From the NCBI GenBank assembly GCA_032821775.1, contig JAVLRN010000003.1, forward strand, positions 744,001 to 808,000: a stretch of 64,000 bases of DNA, in the 5' to 3' direction. This stretch comes from Sanguinoderma infundibulare. Lineage: Eukaryota; Basidiomycota; Agaricomycetes; Polyporales; Polyporaceae. Below, piece after piece: positions 23,302-35,939 of this stretch (position 1 is its first letter; each line of letters begins with the position of its first letter). Both the position numbers and the translations under genes were made by a program. Below the pieces are notes generated by a model that did no database searches, was not told the DNA's origin, and saw only the letters and a program-made list of their open reading frames with translations.

Positions 23302-25200
23302 TTATGTCCGGGTCATCTCTGCCTTTGCCTGCGCGATAGCTAACGAGACCTGCTTCATGGGCGAGTAGCTCAGGTCGGTGAACGACGCCAACAGCGCCCT
23401 CTTCAGTATCCGCTCGAGCGGGGTGATGCCCAGGGTCTGGTTCTCCTCCAGCGGGTGCAGCCCGATTATTTGAAACGGAGTCGGCAGTCCATGCTGGGTG
23501 AACATCGCTGGGTCGGGGAGGTAGGGAAGGTCCGACGGCTTGTCCTGGGGCGCGTCCATGGGCCCCTCGAGCGGGATCTCCCGCTGCGGGGGACTGTAAT
23601 CCGGCGAAGGGATGTAGTTGAGATCAAGGTGCGGGTCCGATCCTACGAGGAGGATCCGGTGGAGGACGCCGAGGTCGAAAGGGAGCTTCGTGCGGAGATG
23701 CGAGGGGAGATCGCCGAGGCCGAGGAAGCGATAGGTCCACACAGATTGAGGGTTGAGAAGGAGGGGGATCAGCCGGAGGTTAGCCTGGACGCGGGAGACG
23801 AGGGAGTTGACGACGATGCGGTAGGTGGAGAGGGAGGGCTGGCCGACGAGGGGGGAGTAGAAACGGAAGGCGCGGAGGGCGGTGTAGGCGGCGGCGTAGT
23901 CGTGCTGGCCCATGAACGTCCGGAGAGCTTTGTGGAGCGCGGTGGTGTCGAGGGCGGGAGGGGCGAGCGTGGGTTTGGACTGTTGGGCATCGGGCTTGGA
24001 GTTTTTGGACTTGGGCTGCAACTGTTTGATATCATGCGTCCACTCGGCGAGACAGATGAGCATGTCCCTGTAGACCGCGCGGGACTTGGGGACGTTCTTG
24101 GACGGCCTGATGCGGCGCCGTGAGGACCTGGGGTACTTGCAGGTGGTGTGATGGATGGCGCGGAAGATGGTGGAGAAGGTGTGGGCATCGGGCTTTGTTG
24201 ACTGGGTGCGGTAGTCGAACATGCGGGTGTACATGGCGAAGACGGCATCGTACCTGCGGCGACCGACCTCGTGGGCGAGGAGGGCGTTGAAGAAGGGGAG
24301 GTCTGGGACGAAGTCGGGGTCTTGGGCCTGCATGTAGGCGAGTGGTTTGTCGTAGATGGAGTAGGATGGGTCGGTATGGGCGAGGTCACGGAGGAGGGTG
24401 GTGTACGGGGATGGGGTGATGGGTCCGGGCGAGGGGGAGGTCGGGTGGGCGGACCAGCGGGCGGCACGGTCTTTGTCGCCTGCACGAATGTAGAGACGGA
24501 CGAGGTAGCTGATTGTGCGGGGGTCGAGCTGGTAGTCTGGATCGCGTTTGGAAAGGAAGGTACGGATGACGCGGTCAATGAAGGAAGGGGCGGCAGACAT
24601 GATGTCCCCTAATATTTGGAGGAGGTCGCGGAGGGCATGGTCGTCGAAGGATATGTTCTCGAATGCGTCTTGCATGATGTGGATGAGTTGGTCGTCGTCT
24701 GCGAGGGACTCTGCTTGTTGGATGACTCGCATCTGGGTACGGAGGGAGAGGGATGGGATGTAGCCTTCGCGTAGCATACGAGAATAGAGAAGGGTGGCCT
24801 TCATGACCTCGCCATGGAGGAGGAAGAAGGAGACGGAGAATTGGTAGAGTTTGAATCTTGAAGCGTTTTCGAGGCGACCTGTTTGAAGGGCGTTGTAGAT
24901 GGGAGCGAGAGCAGCGGATGGACCATGACGGTTGTAGTTGTAGAGGAGGGAGTCGCATATACTGTCGATCTTGGTCTTGCTGGGGCCCTTTGGACGAGAA
25001 GAGGAGGACTTGAATCGCACGGTCAGTGGAAGGGGGACTCGGGTGGCATTGTGACGAAGAGCGGGGAGGAGGAAGAGGCGGAGAGGCGGGATCGCGGCTA
25101 TGGTGGCAACCTAACAGACAAGGGTTAGAATCCCGGACGTTGGGTGGGAATGAATGGCATACCTGAGCGTCGTCAAACTGGACCTTGTCTTTGCACACGT
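23302..25200 (-). CDS. PPR-like mitochondrial protein (5' end approximate)
   Basis: A long open frame on the minus strand (stop at 23302) covers about 572 codons without an intron. An upstream exon, joined over an intron at about 25163-25112 (GTATGC..TTAG), adds VATIAAIPPLRLFLLPALRH and more, an Arg/Leu/Ala-rich stretch that looks like a mitochondrial targeting peptide. I could not find an in-frame ATG, so the start is uncertain. The body is alpha-helical with pentatricopeptide-like units, for example FFNALLAHEVGRRRYDAVFA..YTRMF..KPDAHTFSTIFRAIHH and TYRIVVNSLVSRV. Such fungal proteins act in mitochondrial RNA processing or translation. The RNA target cannot be read from sequence, and assignment to PPR is by pattern, not by search. 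Confidence 0.7.
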
Positions 25201-25580
25201 TGGCACGGCGGCAGAGACAGCCAAGGCGGCGACGAGGGCGAGCAGCGTGCGGTCAGTGCGGAGTCCACTGAGCAAGTACTGCCAGTCCACTTGGAGTCGA
25301 TGGGCTCATCGGCGTCTAGCGAAATCCGCGACGCGATCAAACTCCGCTTGGGCCGGACCGGACCGAGTGATGGCGGGCGCAGCAGTAACGGGGCGGTCAC
25401 AGCAGGTGGGGCGGGATGTGACAGGGCGCGGTCGACGAGTGGACTGAATTGCGAGGTTGCAGCTCCTTCACTCGCTGGTTGCAGATATCCATACCCCACC
25501 CGCTCCTACACTCTCTTTCGCTCTGGCGTGTTAATATCCAAAGCCCGCGGGCCACCCCTCGACCTCCCTCGCCTCTCGCC
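25201..25580. other. Divergent promoter region
   Basis: Lies between the PPR-like gene (-) and the 5-phosphatase gene (+). The missing first exon and start codon of the PPR-like gene should be here. The region before 25581 is rich in CCTC/CTCG pyrimidine blocks. Confidence 0.4.
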
Positions 25581-28500
25581 ATGACCGCTCCCCAACCGTC
25601 GGCCGCGGATGGGATCGAGACAGCCCCGCCGCCTGCCGTCAGTTCCCTCCGTTCGCGATTCGAGAAACTCGCCGCCGACTCTGCGTCCCCCGCTTCCCCA
25701 CTCAAACCCTCCGCGAGCAATGCCCTTCTCTCCCCCAGCCCCATCCCCCCCGGCCCTCGAGTCCGCCCACTTGCCGCTCTAGAACATGAACGCGAGCCCT
25801 CTGAATCAAACATTCAATATCTTCATCCCGCCTCCTCTTCCCCAGACCTCAAGGCTCTAGGAAAGCGTCCCCCTCCTCCGCCGCCTCTTCGTCCTCCATC
25901 TAGAGCTCCCTCTCCTGCTCCCACCCCAAGTCCTCTCGTGCGCCCAGTCTCTCCCGCCACATCCGACTATGATGGTCCTCTGGAATCCTTGTCTGCGGCT
26001 TCCAAAGCAGCCGCTCTCGCTCGCCGTCCCCCTCCTCCTCCGCTCTCTCAGGACCACCCTGCCCCACGCTCACCGGCCATTTCATCCCTCATAAAGCAAT
26101 TCGGGTGAGTCCTCCCCTCTCTTTCCCCCCCTTCTCAGCAACGTGCATATCTTGTCGCCGCCCAACCTGCCTCGATGGACCTCCGCCACCTCCTCAACTG
26201 ATATCGGTCATCCCATCTTCCTAATCTTATGCACCGTTCTTCGCCCGATGCGCGTTGGCATCCAATCATCGTTCAATATATCGCCCTCCAGTGAACCTTG
26301 GCATATGCTGTCCTTTGTCAAGTCATAGCCTGCTTCCCCTCCCATTCGGACCGCACGCCGGAACCGAAAGATGTAGCAGACCGCAACGCAACCCAAGGGT
26401 CTCATACATCCGGTCAATGTCGTCTACTTAGACGGGTGCGGGCCCTTCCCTTCACGTCATACTCTTTCAATTGCCTTCTCTGTCCGCGACGCTTCATCCG
26501 ACTCCGCGCTCTCTTTCACGGCGCGCGTCAAGCACCGCGCTCTGGCCTCTTTGTGCTGATCCATGCTGGCTTGTCCCGCACGGATAGGAGGTCTGATTCA
26601 TTGACCAGTCGCCATCACTGGATATTGCGCACCAGAGCTCCCTTAGCAGAGAACGTGCCCGCTGTCGCACATAGCGCAGGAGGTGCTCGTCCTCAACGTG
26701 AAATCGTACCTATTCTATCGCACCCATCCCGAGCCTGTTCTTTCCGTCCAAATCCAATCTCACCGCCTGGCTAACAAATCGTTTCATAGAATCGGCACTC
26801 CCCCACCAGCATCGTCCCCGCCTAGGCCTCCTCCTGCCAGCAGACCAAACTCACAAGTCCTCATAAGCGGCCTCCCCGCACCTGAGCCGCCTGAACCACC
26901 CTCTGCCCGACGACCTCGTCAGTCCTTCCCGCCCGATCAACTATCTCCCTCTGGGTCTTCCAATTCCTTCATTTCTGCCTCACCTTCCGATGGATTCGAC
27001 CCATTTAACGATAACCATTCCGATCCCGAGTCCTTGCATCCCTCTGCTCCTCCACCTCTTCCGCGTAGGAATAGCGCCATGACCTTCGCTCGCCACACTC
27101 CGGAATCATCCTCGGATAGCCTCACATCGTCTGCCAGTTCAAGCAGTCGCTTTTCCAATCACAACGACAGCACTTTAAAACCGTCCTTGCTTTCCTCCCA
27201 TCGTCCTCCCCTTGCGCCCCCTCCTCGTCCTCCCCCGAGAAACAAAGTGACGGTACAGACCTCCAACATCCCTCCTTCAACTACCTCAAACTCTTTAAGC
27301 GCTACCACTCTCACACCTCCGCCTCTTCCCGCACGGAAAGCCGTAGCAACGCCGGGCGACGACTACTCCTCGCCTCGAGCTCTCCCTCCTCGCCACCATG
27401 CCATCAACGACTTGGACTCCTCGCCGCAAGCAAGTTCCTCCGTAGTTACCCCTCCCCCAGAACGGAAACAGTTTGGTTCACATTTGCCACCGCCCACCCG
27501 GACCATTGGGCTGGGGGACAAGCTCCCGCCAGCTCGACGTCCTACCGATGGCTCCTCCAGCGAGGAGGAAGACGACGAAGACGTCAAGATGAAGATTGAG
27601 CTTCTGCCTGATGCTAGTCGTGCGTCGCGCCGGCCGCCAGTCGTTGACTGCCACAACTTCTCCGAGTTCAATATCCATATACCCGCGTATACCGGCTCGG
27701 TCGCAGTGTCTGGCCACGCTGTAGCAGTTGCGACGCATCACCACCTCCGCATATACGACCTCTCGATAGCGGAGTCCCCTGTATGGAACTTAGACTCGAA
27801 AAGCGGCGACTTCAATATCAAACTCAAGGACTTCAAAATGACCAGTGTCGAGTTCCGCCCGACGATCTCCCCAGAGGACCGAGGCGCGTTCCTGTGGATC
27901 GGGACGAAGGACGGGCACCTCATTGAGCTCGACGTGCGCAATGGGCAGGTCACCGCGTTCCGTCCAGCCGTGCACGTACACGTCGTCACGCACATGTTTC
28001 GACATGGGCGGTCGATGATTACGCTTGACGACACCGGCAAGGTGCTCCTTTGGACGCCTCCGGATGACGTCGATCTCGATCTGGGGACGCAGACGCCGCG
28101 CGTCGTTCGGATAGCGGAGAAGCAGGAGTTCGCAAAGATGCTCGGGGGCCAGCTCTGGACGTCGACGCGCGACCCGAGCGGAGGTGGGACCGTACCTGGG
28201 GCGTCGAAGGGGCCATACATTCGTATATATGACGTCTTCACCCAGGGCAGCGTGGCCAGGTCGTTGCTTCCTACCGAGCATCTCGGTGCCGTCACTGCCG
28301 CCACGATCTTGCCCACCGAGCCGACGCAGGTGTACATTGCCCATGAGGGAGGTCATATCAGCATATGGTCCCTTGCAACTGGCGACGCGCCGCAGTGCGT
28401 TGAGGTCGTCAAGGTGTCCTCATCAGACATTATCAGCTTGGAGGGCGTAAACAACAGGCTGTGGGCGGGTGGCAGGAAGGGCGCGATCTCGGCGTATGAC

Positions 28501-30051
28501 GTGACGTCCAAGCCGTGGACAGTCTCCAATTCGTGGATGGCGCACGAGAAGCTGCCGGTCCTGAGGATAGCGGTTGATACGTGGAGCATTGAGAAGTTGG
28601 ACCGGTTGATGGTATTCAGCGTAGGCCGGGATGAGAGCTTGAGATTCTGGGACGGGTTGTTGGGTGTTGACTGGATTGGTGAGTTCGACTCGGTCTGGAG
28701 GAAACTTTGAAGTGCTGACGTTGGATGAAGAACAAGAACTGCTCAAGCGCGAGGCGGAGTTCAACACGTTCCGGAACATGACCGCCCTCATCCTCTCCTG
28801 GAACGTCGACTCGGCCAAGCCCGACACGCTCACCGGCCCGACGGAGAACGTGAACCTCTTGCAGGACGTGCTGCATTCGATGGACCGGCCGGATATCATC
28901 GCCTTCGGGATGCAGGAGCTGATCGACCTCGAGAGCCGGAAGATGGCGGCGAAGACGGTGCTGCTGGGGGGCAAGAACAAGACCGCGGATGGCTCGATCA
29001 GCCAAAAGGTGACGACGTCGTACAAGAAGTGGTACGACCGGCTGGTGCTCGCGGTGCGGTTGGCGATGCCGGCAGACGAGCCGTATACGGTGATCAATAC
29101 GGAGAACCTCGTCGGGCTGTTCACGTGTATCTTTGTGAAGAACACGGAGAGGATCGCGTTGAAGCATGTCGCGCTCACGACGGTTAAACGGGGGATGGGG
29201 GGAAGGTATGGGAACAAGGTACGTGTTTTCTTGCATCTATGTGTGTCTTGTTGCGGAACTTCGGCCGATGAAGTGTGGGCCGGATGCAGGGCGCGATCAT
29301 ATCCCGGTTTGTGGTCGACGATACCTCGGTTTGCTTCATCAACTGCCATTTGGCTGCTGGACAACACCATGTCCGGCAGCGGAACGCTGACGCGGCTGCT
29401 ATCGTGGAGGACAACACTTTGCTTTCTGACTCTGGGCCGCTGGAGGACTCGGTGGCGTATGTCAATGGAGGTGATGGATCCATGGTTTTGGACCATGAGA
29501 TCGTCTTCGTGAGTTGTTTCTCCTTTGGCTGTACGTGTCTGTTCTATACTGACGCGTTTGCGTGGCAGATGAACGGCGATATGAACTACCGTATAGATCA
29601 GCGACGGGAAGCGGTGATCGCTGCCGTCAAGGCGGGTGACCTGCAGCAGCTGGTGGTTCACGACCAACTGCGGAAGGAAGTGAAGTTCAACCGCGCGTTC
29701 CGGCTGCGGACGTTCCTCGAGGGTCCGCTAGACTTTGCGCCGACGTACAAGTACGACCGCCGGTCGGACGAGTACGACACGTCCGAGAAGGCGCGGACGC
29801 CGGCATGGTGCGACCGGGTGCTCTGGCGGTCGATGGTGCCCGAGCGGGTGGAGCAGCTGCACTACAGGCGGTGGGAGGCGGACGTGTCGGACCACCGGCC
29901 GATCTCTGCGGGGTTCAAGATCAGGGTCAAGTCGGTGAAGCACGAGCTGAGGGCGCGGGTGAAGGCGGAGGTGCAGGGGCTGTGGAAGGAGGTGGAGAGG
30001 AAGCTGTTGGCGGCGGCCATGCAGTACTATGTCACCCAGCAGATGATCTGA
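25581..30051 (+). CDS. Inositol polyphosphate 5-phosphatase with N-terminal WD40-like domain
   Basis: A 1,200-residue protein in five exons: 25581-26104, 26790-28678, 28731-29218, 29290-29508 and 29569-30051; all joints keep frame. Residues about 1-470 are Pro/Ser-rich with PPPPPPLRPP-type SH3-ligand runs. About 470-800 is a WD40-like beta-propeller (VAVATHHHLRIYDLS, FLWIGTKDGHLIELDVRNG, LWAGGRKGAISAYDV, FSVGRDESLRFWD). About 830-1170 is the IPPc catalytic domain with LSWNVD, MQELIDLE, INCHLAAG, NGDMNYRID, PAWCDRVLW and SDHRPI, the Mg-binding and catalytic motifs of the DNase I-like fold. It should remove the 5-phosphate of PI(4,5)P2 or related lipids at membranes and link this to a protein scaffold. 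The first intron is 685 bp, unusually long here. Confidence 0.93.
26105..26789 (+). other. Long first intron of the 5-phosphatase gene
   Basis: 685 bp, GTGAGT donor and gtttcatag acceptor. The joint restores the frame (KQFG then IGTPPP). A short unrecognised upstream exon cannot be excluded, but I see no candidate with proper phases. Confidence 0.5.
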
Positions 30052-30754
30052 GGTGGATCTGGACACATTGTCTGGTCGAGGACTTTAACGCACACGGTTT
30101 GTTCGCTAGATCGCACATACCTTCTGGACACTCACTACTTACAGCGCATACATAGTTGGCGGGCTCAGCATCATGATTATCCCCCCGCATTTGTCTTGGC
30201 TCTTGATTTGTATCGTATACCATGTAGCGTACTAGTAGCTAACCGCAAGGATAATATCATGGACTCTTGAGAACAGCCAATCATCTCGACCGGATTTGGT
30301 GGTCTTGGAATCGGTTAGCGAAATTGCCGTGTTCGTCAGGCACTGGGGAATTGCCCAGGTGCCGTGCGAATGGGCGCGCACAATGACGTCCCGAAGGCAC
30401 GTTCTTCGTCCTCTTCTGCTCCTGGTCTCTCAGTTATCCCTTCCCTGGATTGACGGGGGCGGTGCCAAGGTCCGCAGCAACTATGCACATCGAGTTTTGG
30501 GTTACGCCTCGGCGTAGATGCGGACCCCGACCCGGGCATCCGGGATCGGTTTTGGGATCTGCTATTACCAGCTCGCCCGGCTCTCGTCTCCCTTTCTCTT
30601 CCTTCCACCACGACCACCTCGCCTCTACCGCGTTTTCCGCTTCTCGACGATCCTCAGTGCCTGCCATCCAATAACCCCACGCTCATAACTGGAACTTAAC
30701 TCCTCGTGACTCTACCTCTGCACTTCGAGCCACCCCCTCTGCCCAACCTTATAT
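30052..30754. other. Intergenic, promoter of the HD-domain gene
   Basis: 3' flank of the 5-phosphatase gene and upstream region of the next. There is no gene in it. A pyrimidine-rich tract runs over 30580-30740. Confidence 0.5.
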
Positions 30755-33347
30755 ATGGATGAAGAAGGCAGCGTGGTGGCTCCGCCCACCCTGACGAAGA
30801 GGATGCTCCTGAAGCAAGACGACGAGTTGGACTCGCACAAGGGCCTCCCGCCCATAAGGAGGTTCAAGGACTCGATCCATGACTACAGTGCGTGCCGTTC
30901 AGTCTCCTTTCCTGCGTCAAGACGCGCTCCCTGACGCGTCGTGCTCACGGTGTTTCGTGCAGTGCCGTTCGGAAAGACTGTATGCGACGTTATCGACACG
31001 TGCGTACGCTTCCTTCGTTATGAGGTTGGCTGACGGACGGTTTGTCCTGCGTTCATTCTATCACAGCCCCCAGTTCCAGCGGCTCAGAAACATCAAGCAG
31101 TTGGGGACTTCGTACTATGTCTGGCCTGGCGCGTCCCATAACCGCTTCGAGCATTGTCTAGGTATGTCTTTCACCTTATTCTGTCGAGTCTCCGGAGGGC
31201 CGCGGTGGCAAGCGGTGGACAGGGTGGCGGACAAGTGCAAACTAGCGTATCGATACATCTGTTCGACAAATAGCTGAGCTTGATCTGTACTGTCTCTAGG
31301 CGTCGCATACTTAGCGCAAACGTTAGCAACGCACCTAAAGACATCGCAGCCCTCGCTTGGGATCACGAAACGAGACGTTCAGTGTGTCACTCTCGCTGGC
31401 CTATGCCACGATCTGGGCCACGGTCCTTGGAGTCATGTCTGGGATAATTTGTTCATCCCGACCATTCTGTAAGTGGAAGCGCTCTCGTTCCTTATCATTC
31501 TCCTCACAGACACCTAGTCCGGAGAAGAAATGGTGTCATGAGGACGCTTCTCGAATGATGTTCGATGCTCTCTTGGAGGAGAACGGGCTCGTACTTGACG
31601 AGGCCGACGCACTTTTCATCAAAGCTCTGATCATGGGTGATCCGCGCATGTGCAAGTGAGTATATGCATATAATGGACTAGAGCTGCCGATGTCTTAACG
31701 CGGAGCACCTCGCAGGAAGAAGGAAAAACCATTTCTCTTCCATATCGTAGCCAACAAGATCAATGGTCTCGATGTCGACAAGTAAGTTGACTGCAACTTT
31801 CGAAGCAATCGGTTCTAATGGCAGACAGATTTGACTATATCGCGCGGGATTCGCATGCGATCGGAGAGAAGAATAATCTCTCTTTCTCCAGGCTTATTGC
31901 CTCGTCTCGGGTGATCAACGACGAGATTTGCTATGACATCAAAGACGCGAACCAGGTTTTCGAGTTGTATCATACCAGGATGTCGCTCCATAAGCAGATT
32001 TATAGCCACAAGACCGGTGAGTGGTGTGCAACGAAAGTTGTACCAGGACTGACATGGATATGTATGTAGCGAGGGGTATCGAGTACATGATAGTCGACGC
32101 TCTTAGACATGCAGAGCCCGTTATGAACATCGCGCGGCGGCTGGAGGACCCAAACAAGTACCTCTACCTCACGGATCACATCCAAACCGAGATCGAAGCC
32201 TCGGAAGACCCTGTAAGTGATGAAATGCATATCATCGTCCGTATTTATTCTCTAATCTACTATGAGGATAGCGGCTTGAGGAGGCGCGAAAGATTCTGCA
32301 TCGCATCCGCGTACGGGACCTGTACAAAGCCGTCGACTTCAAGGTCTTCTACTGGCATCAGAAGTCGAAACTGCAGGCGATCTTCACACCTGAATCAGTG
32401 GTGAAGGCAGTTAAGGAAAGATATCAAACGTTGGCACCGGCAGAGAAGAAGGCTGGCCCATCAAAGGAGCCGGAGCTCGCAGGGGAGGCTGAGCGGGGGA
32501 CGGACTCCGACTCAGAGGATGACCTCGCAAAGGAGGTTAGGCTCGCAACAGAGTTGAGCTCAGCTCATGTCATCATCGATATTGTCGAGCGTCACCACGG
32601 CATGAAAGATGAGAACCCCCTGAACTTCGTGAAGTTCTATTCCAAGCGCCATCCTCACAGTGCGTATCCTACGTTTCCTAGACGCCCAACTGTGGGTGAT
32701 ATTTTGCCATGTAGAGGGCGTTCGTGCCAACGAGGATGATATTTCGAACACAATGCCACGAGCCTTTGGTGAGCTTATGCTGCGAGTTTACACTCGTGAT
32801 TCGAGGTAAGTACTTTTAATGGATGATGATCTCTCTGGGACAACGGCATTGGGACGATGTTAACATTTAACCCAGGTTCTTCGGTATCGTGCAGAAGGGT
32901 TACCGCGATGTCTTGGAATTGAAGAAGGAGGATCTATTCGAGGATAACTCGGAGGAGGAGCTGGAGGACAGGCTCGACGAGATCACGGAGCCCGTCACAC
33001 CCCCTGCTGAGGTACCATCGACACCGAAGCTGAAGCCCCAACAGCCGCGGACCATGTCTCGCGTTCCAACTCGCTCTCTGTCTCGCCGTATGAGCGGAGT
33101 CCTGGATGGTGGGATGTCCATGAGTCCCACTGGGGACAACCGGTTCACTGGCGTCCCGCCGGGCTTTAATCCAAGGGAGAGTCCGGCAAAGAAGGGGAAG
33201 AAGCGTGAGCGGGAGGATGAACTGGGGACGGAAAAGGAGAATGTTGAGGATGTGGCTGGCGTTCTCGACCTAACACTCTTGGATGCCGCCGGCGCGCCGT
33301 TTGCTTTTGGAGGAGGTTCACCGTCGAAGAAGAAGGTCAAGTTGTGA
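30755..33347 (+). CDS. HD-domain dNTP triphosphohydrolase, SAMHD1-like
   Basis: A 639-residue protein in 11 exons: 30755-30887, 30963-30999, 31067-31161, 31300-31468, 31518-31655, 31716-31781, 31829-32016, 32070-32212, 32272-32659, 32715-32805, 32876-33347; every joint keeps frame. The HD metal site is complete: His in HNRFEHCLG, His-Asp in [12 protein letters not shown], and the later Asp in FDYIARDS. Around these are [13 protein letters not shown] and [14 protein letters not shown], typical of SAMHD1 relatives. The family hydrolyses dNTPs to nucleosides and triphosphate and controls dNTP pools. A Ser/Asp-acidic insert ([10 protein letters not shown]) and a C-terminal tail with basic clusters ([17 protein letters not shown]) suggest nuclear localisation and phosphorylation. 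No SAM domain is present. Confidence 0.93.
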
Positions 33348-34173
33348 GACGCTTCTGCGTTGGGCTTGCGTTGTTCTATGTCTGGACCTTTGACATCATC
33401 GATCAAGTTTCGTAGACTTACGTTCTCTGTGGATGCCCATAGTTTCCATTTCGCGTTATGATATGTTCCCACTTGCATCGCAGCGGATGACATGCTGTGT
33501 CCTTCCCCAAGTGTCAATGTGTTTTCATGCATCTGTGCAGTACTTGCGCGGGCCCGTGGAACAGAGTCGGTTCCCCCTACAGTAATATATCGGTCCTTTG
33601 TACAGTTATCAACCGGCTAATATGACACCACCGCCTGACGTGACAAATTTGACATATCTCGACTTCCTGAATGCGATTCACTCCATTCTTTTTGCATTCT
33701 GTTTCCTTCATGTGTGATAATAAACACATCATATGCTCCAGCACTTCCGCGCTTGTGTTCACTGTAGGGAAGCACTCAAAAGTGATGCAATAGCTACAAT
33801 TTTCATGTGTCCAAATTTTATACACCTTGCATTTATAGTATGAACAGTATCATCTTCATTACAAAAAGCCCCCCTATGCAATTAGCAGTAATTGTCCGCT
33901 AATTGCATGGTATAGCTAGAATATTAAGTAATGGCTTCAATTGTCCAAGTTCACTTGTTCTCTGTCAGTACTGCATGGCAACTAGCATGTAATTAGTTGA
34001 AAGATAGCATGGAGCTACACTGTTACATATGTCCTTGCCATCCTTGGCTTACAGTGAACCAGACTTCAAAGACACACATTACAATGTTACCATGCAGTTG
34101 ACAAATATATTATATCAGGACTTGATACAGAGTAAATTACACATACATGCTCAAACCACAAGCAGACAATATA
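33348..34173. other. Transition from genic DNA to AT-rich, CpG-poor repeat DNA
   Basis: 3' flank of the HD-domain gene, after which base use changes within a few hundred bases (about 33.6-33.9 kb) from GC-rich to AT-rich. No gene is seen. The change persists to the end of the window. Confidence 0.6.
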
Positions 34174-35788
34174 CAGTGACTTACAAAACTGTTTCCAGAA
34201 AAGTTACTCCCACGCCGTTTTCGGCATATCTCTGCAAGTACTGAACGTATGGACATGATGTAAAGCACATTTGGTAGATATACTTCTTGGCTTTCGATAG
34301 AGCTATATATTATGCGAAACAGATGAAAATTCCGGGAGATATTGAGTGCTCTTTGTGCTTACTGCCTGGAAACAGTTTTGTAACTCTTCCCAGTGCCACA
34401 CATAATTTACTCATGAAAGGGCATGTACAGACAATTGTCAAATCTCTTGGTGGCAATGTTGTGTGTACTGTTTATATACATCAGTCCAGGCTATAATCTC
34501 ACACAATACATCTCACTTTCCTGCTATAATCATGCCTAAAGGTTTCCTCAGCAACCATTAACCAGGTCACCTCTCCTCACTAACTAACACCATTCTATCA
34601 CCTATATCCAGGTTAAAACTGGCATTGGTGGGAGTGACATCAGTAAATAATACTCCACACACTTTCCTGAGGTCTCTGAGGCCAAGGGTGGTCACCTATC
34701 CCTTTTTTTTCCGACTACCATATGTTATGTGACTCACCTTATTGAGACCAGGATGGCCAATACCACTGTTCAGGTCCACAATTCTTATAAGGATGCATTC
34801 CTCAGAACTGTATGTGTCTATGTTATTCATTGTAGGCTGAAGGGATAAAGCACAATTGCAGTAACAATGAGGAAACACATTCAACTCAACACTGTATACA
34901 AGGCCCAGCAGTACAATGTCACTTTGTCAAAGAAATGCTAGACTATGAAGGAATGAATAAGGCTGATATCATCAGAGAAGACTAATATGAACAAAATTGG
35001 GTCATATGAGAGGAAGTATATGTGGAAAAAGAGGGCAGAGAGGCTGAGTAACTAGATGGTTAACTGCATAATGAAGGTTAGAGGTGTTTCTTCATTGTTA
35101 CTGTAATTGTGCTTTATCCCTTCAGCCTACAATGAATAACATAGACACATACAGTCCTGAGGAATGCATCCTTATAAGAATTGTGGACCTGAACAGTGGT
35201 ATTGGCCATCCTGGTCTCAATAAGGTGAGTCACATAACATATGGTAGTCGGAAAAAAAAGGGATAGGTGACCACCCTTGGCCTCAGAGACCTCAGGAAAG
35301 TGTGTGGAGTATTATTTACTGATGTCACTCCCACCAATGCCAGTTTTAACCTGGATATAGGTGATAGAATGGTGTTAGTTAGTGAGGAGAGGTGACCTGG
35401 TTAATGGTTGCTGAGGAAACCTTTAGGCATGATTATAGCAGGAAAGTGAGATGTATTGTGTGAGATTATAGCCTGGACTGATGTATATAAACAGTACACA
35501 CAACATTGCCACCAAGAGATTTGACAATTGTCTGTACATGCCCTTTCATGAGTAAATTATGTGTGGCACTGGGAAGAGTTACAAAACTGTTTCCAGGCAG
35601 TGAGCGCAAAGAGCACTCAATATCTCCCAGAATTTTCATCTGTTTCGCATAATATATAGCTCTATCGAAAGCCAAGAAGTATATCTACCAAACATACTTT
35701 ACATCATGTCCATACGTTCAGTACTTGCAGAGATATGCCAAAAACGGCATGGGAGTAACTTTTCTGGAAACAGTTTTGTAAGTCACTG
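34174..35788. mobile_element. 1,615 bp palindromic element with Tc1/mariner-like ends
   Basis: Two arms of equal length, 34174-34879 and 35083-35788 (706 bp each), are near-identical inverted copies around a 203 bp spacer. The ends read CAGTGACTTACAAAACTG, of the type seen at Tc1/mariner termini, and both sides are flanked by TA, the expected target duplication. Mismatches that I compared are mainly C/T. The short frames in the arms (such as 34287-34496 + and 35466-35675 -) are mirror images of the same sequence and not genes. No transposase is present. It is a foldback or long-TIR non-autonomous element. Confidence 0.85.
34880..35082. other. Unique spacer of the palindrome
   Basis: 203 bp between the arms. 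Read forward it gives protein-like pieces broken by stops, which may be a remnant of the original transposase. I cannot identify it. Confidence 0.35.
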
Positions 35789-35939
35789 TATATCACAGAG
35801 ACTAGGTGTGAGTGCTGGGTGACTGGCATGCAGAGCCTAGTCAAGCACTCAGAATGCCCAGCTGGTACAATATCAGATTGAGGCCAGTGAAACATGAGAG
35901 AATGGGAAGAGAGAGAGAGAATACAAGGCAGAGGGCATA

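Noticed and set aside
27738..29667. Long minus-strand frames over the 5-phosphatase gene
   Set aside because: Shadow frames; WD40-like and IPPc motifs and splice sites are all on the plus strand.
34029..35675. Small frames in the palindrome as genes
   Set aside because: Each appears twice as mirror images in the two arms, is short and has no motif.
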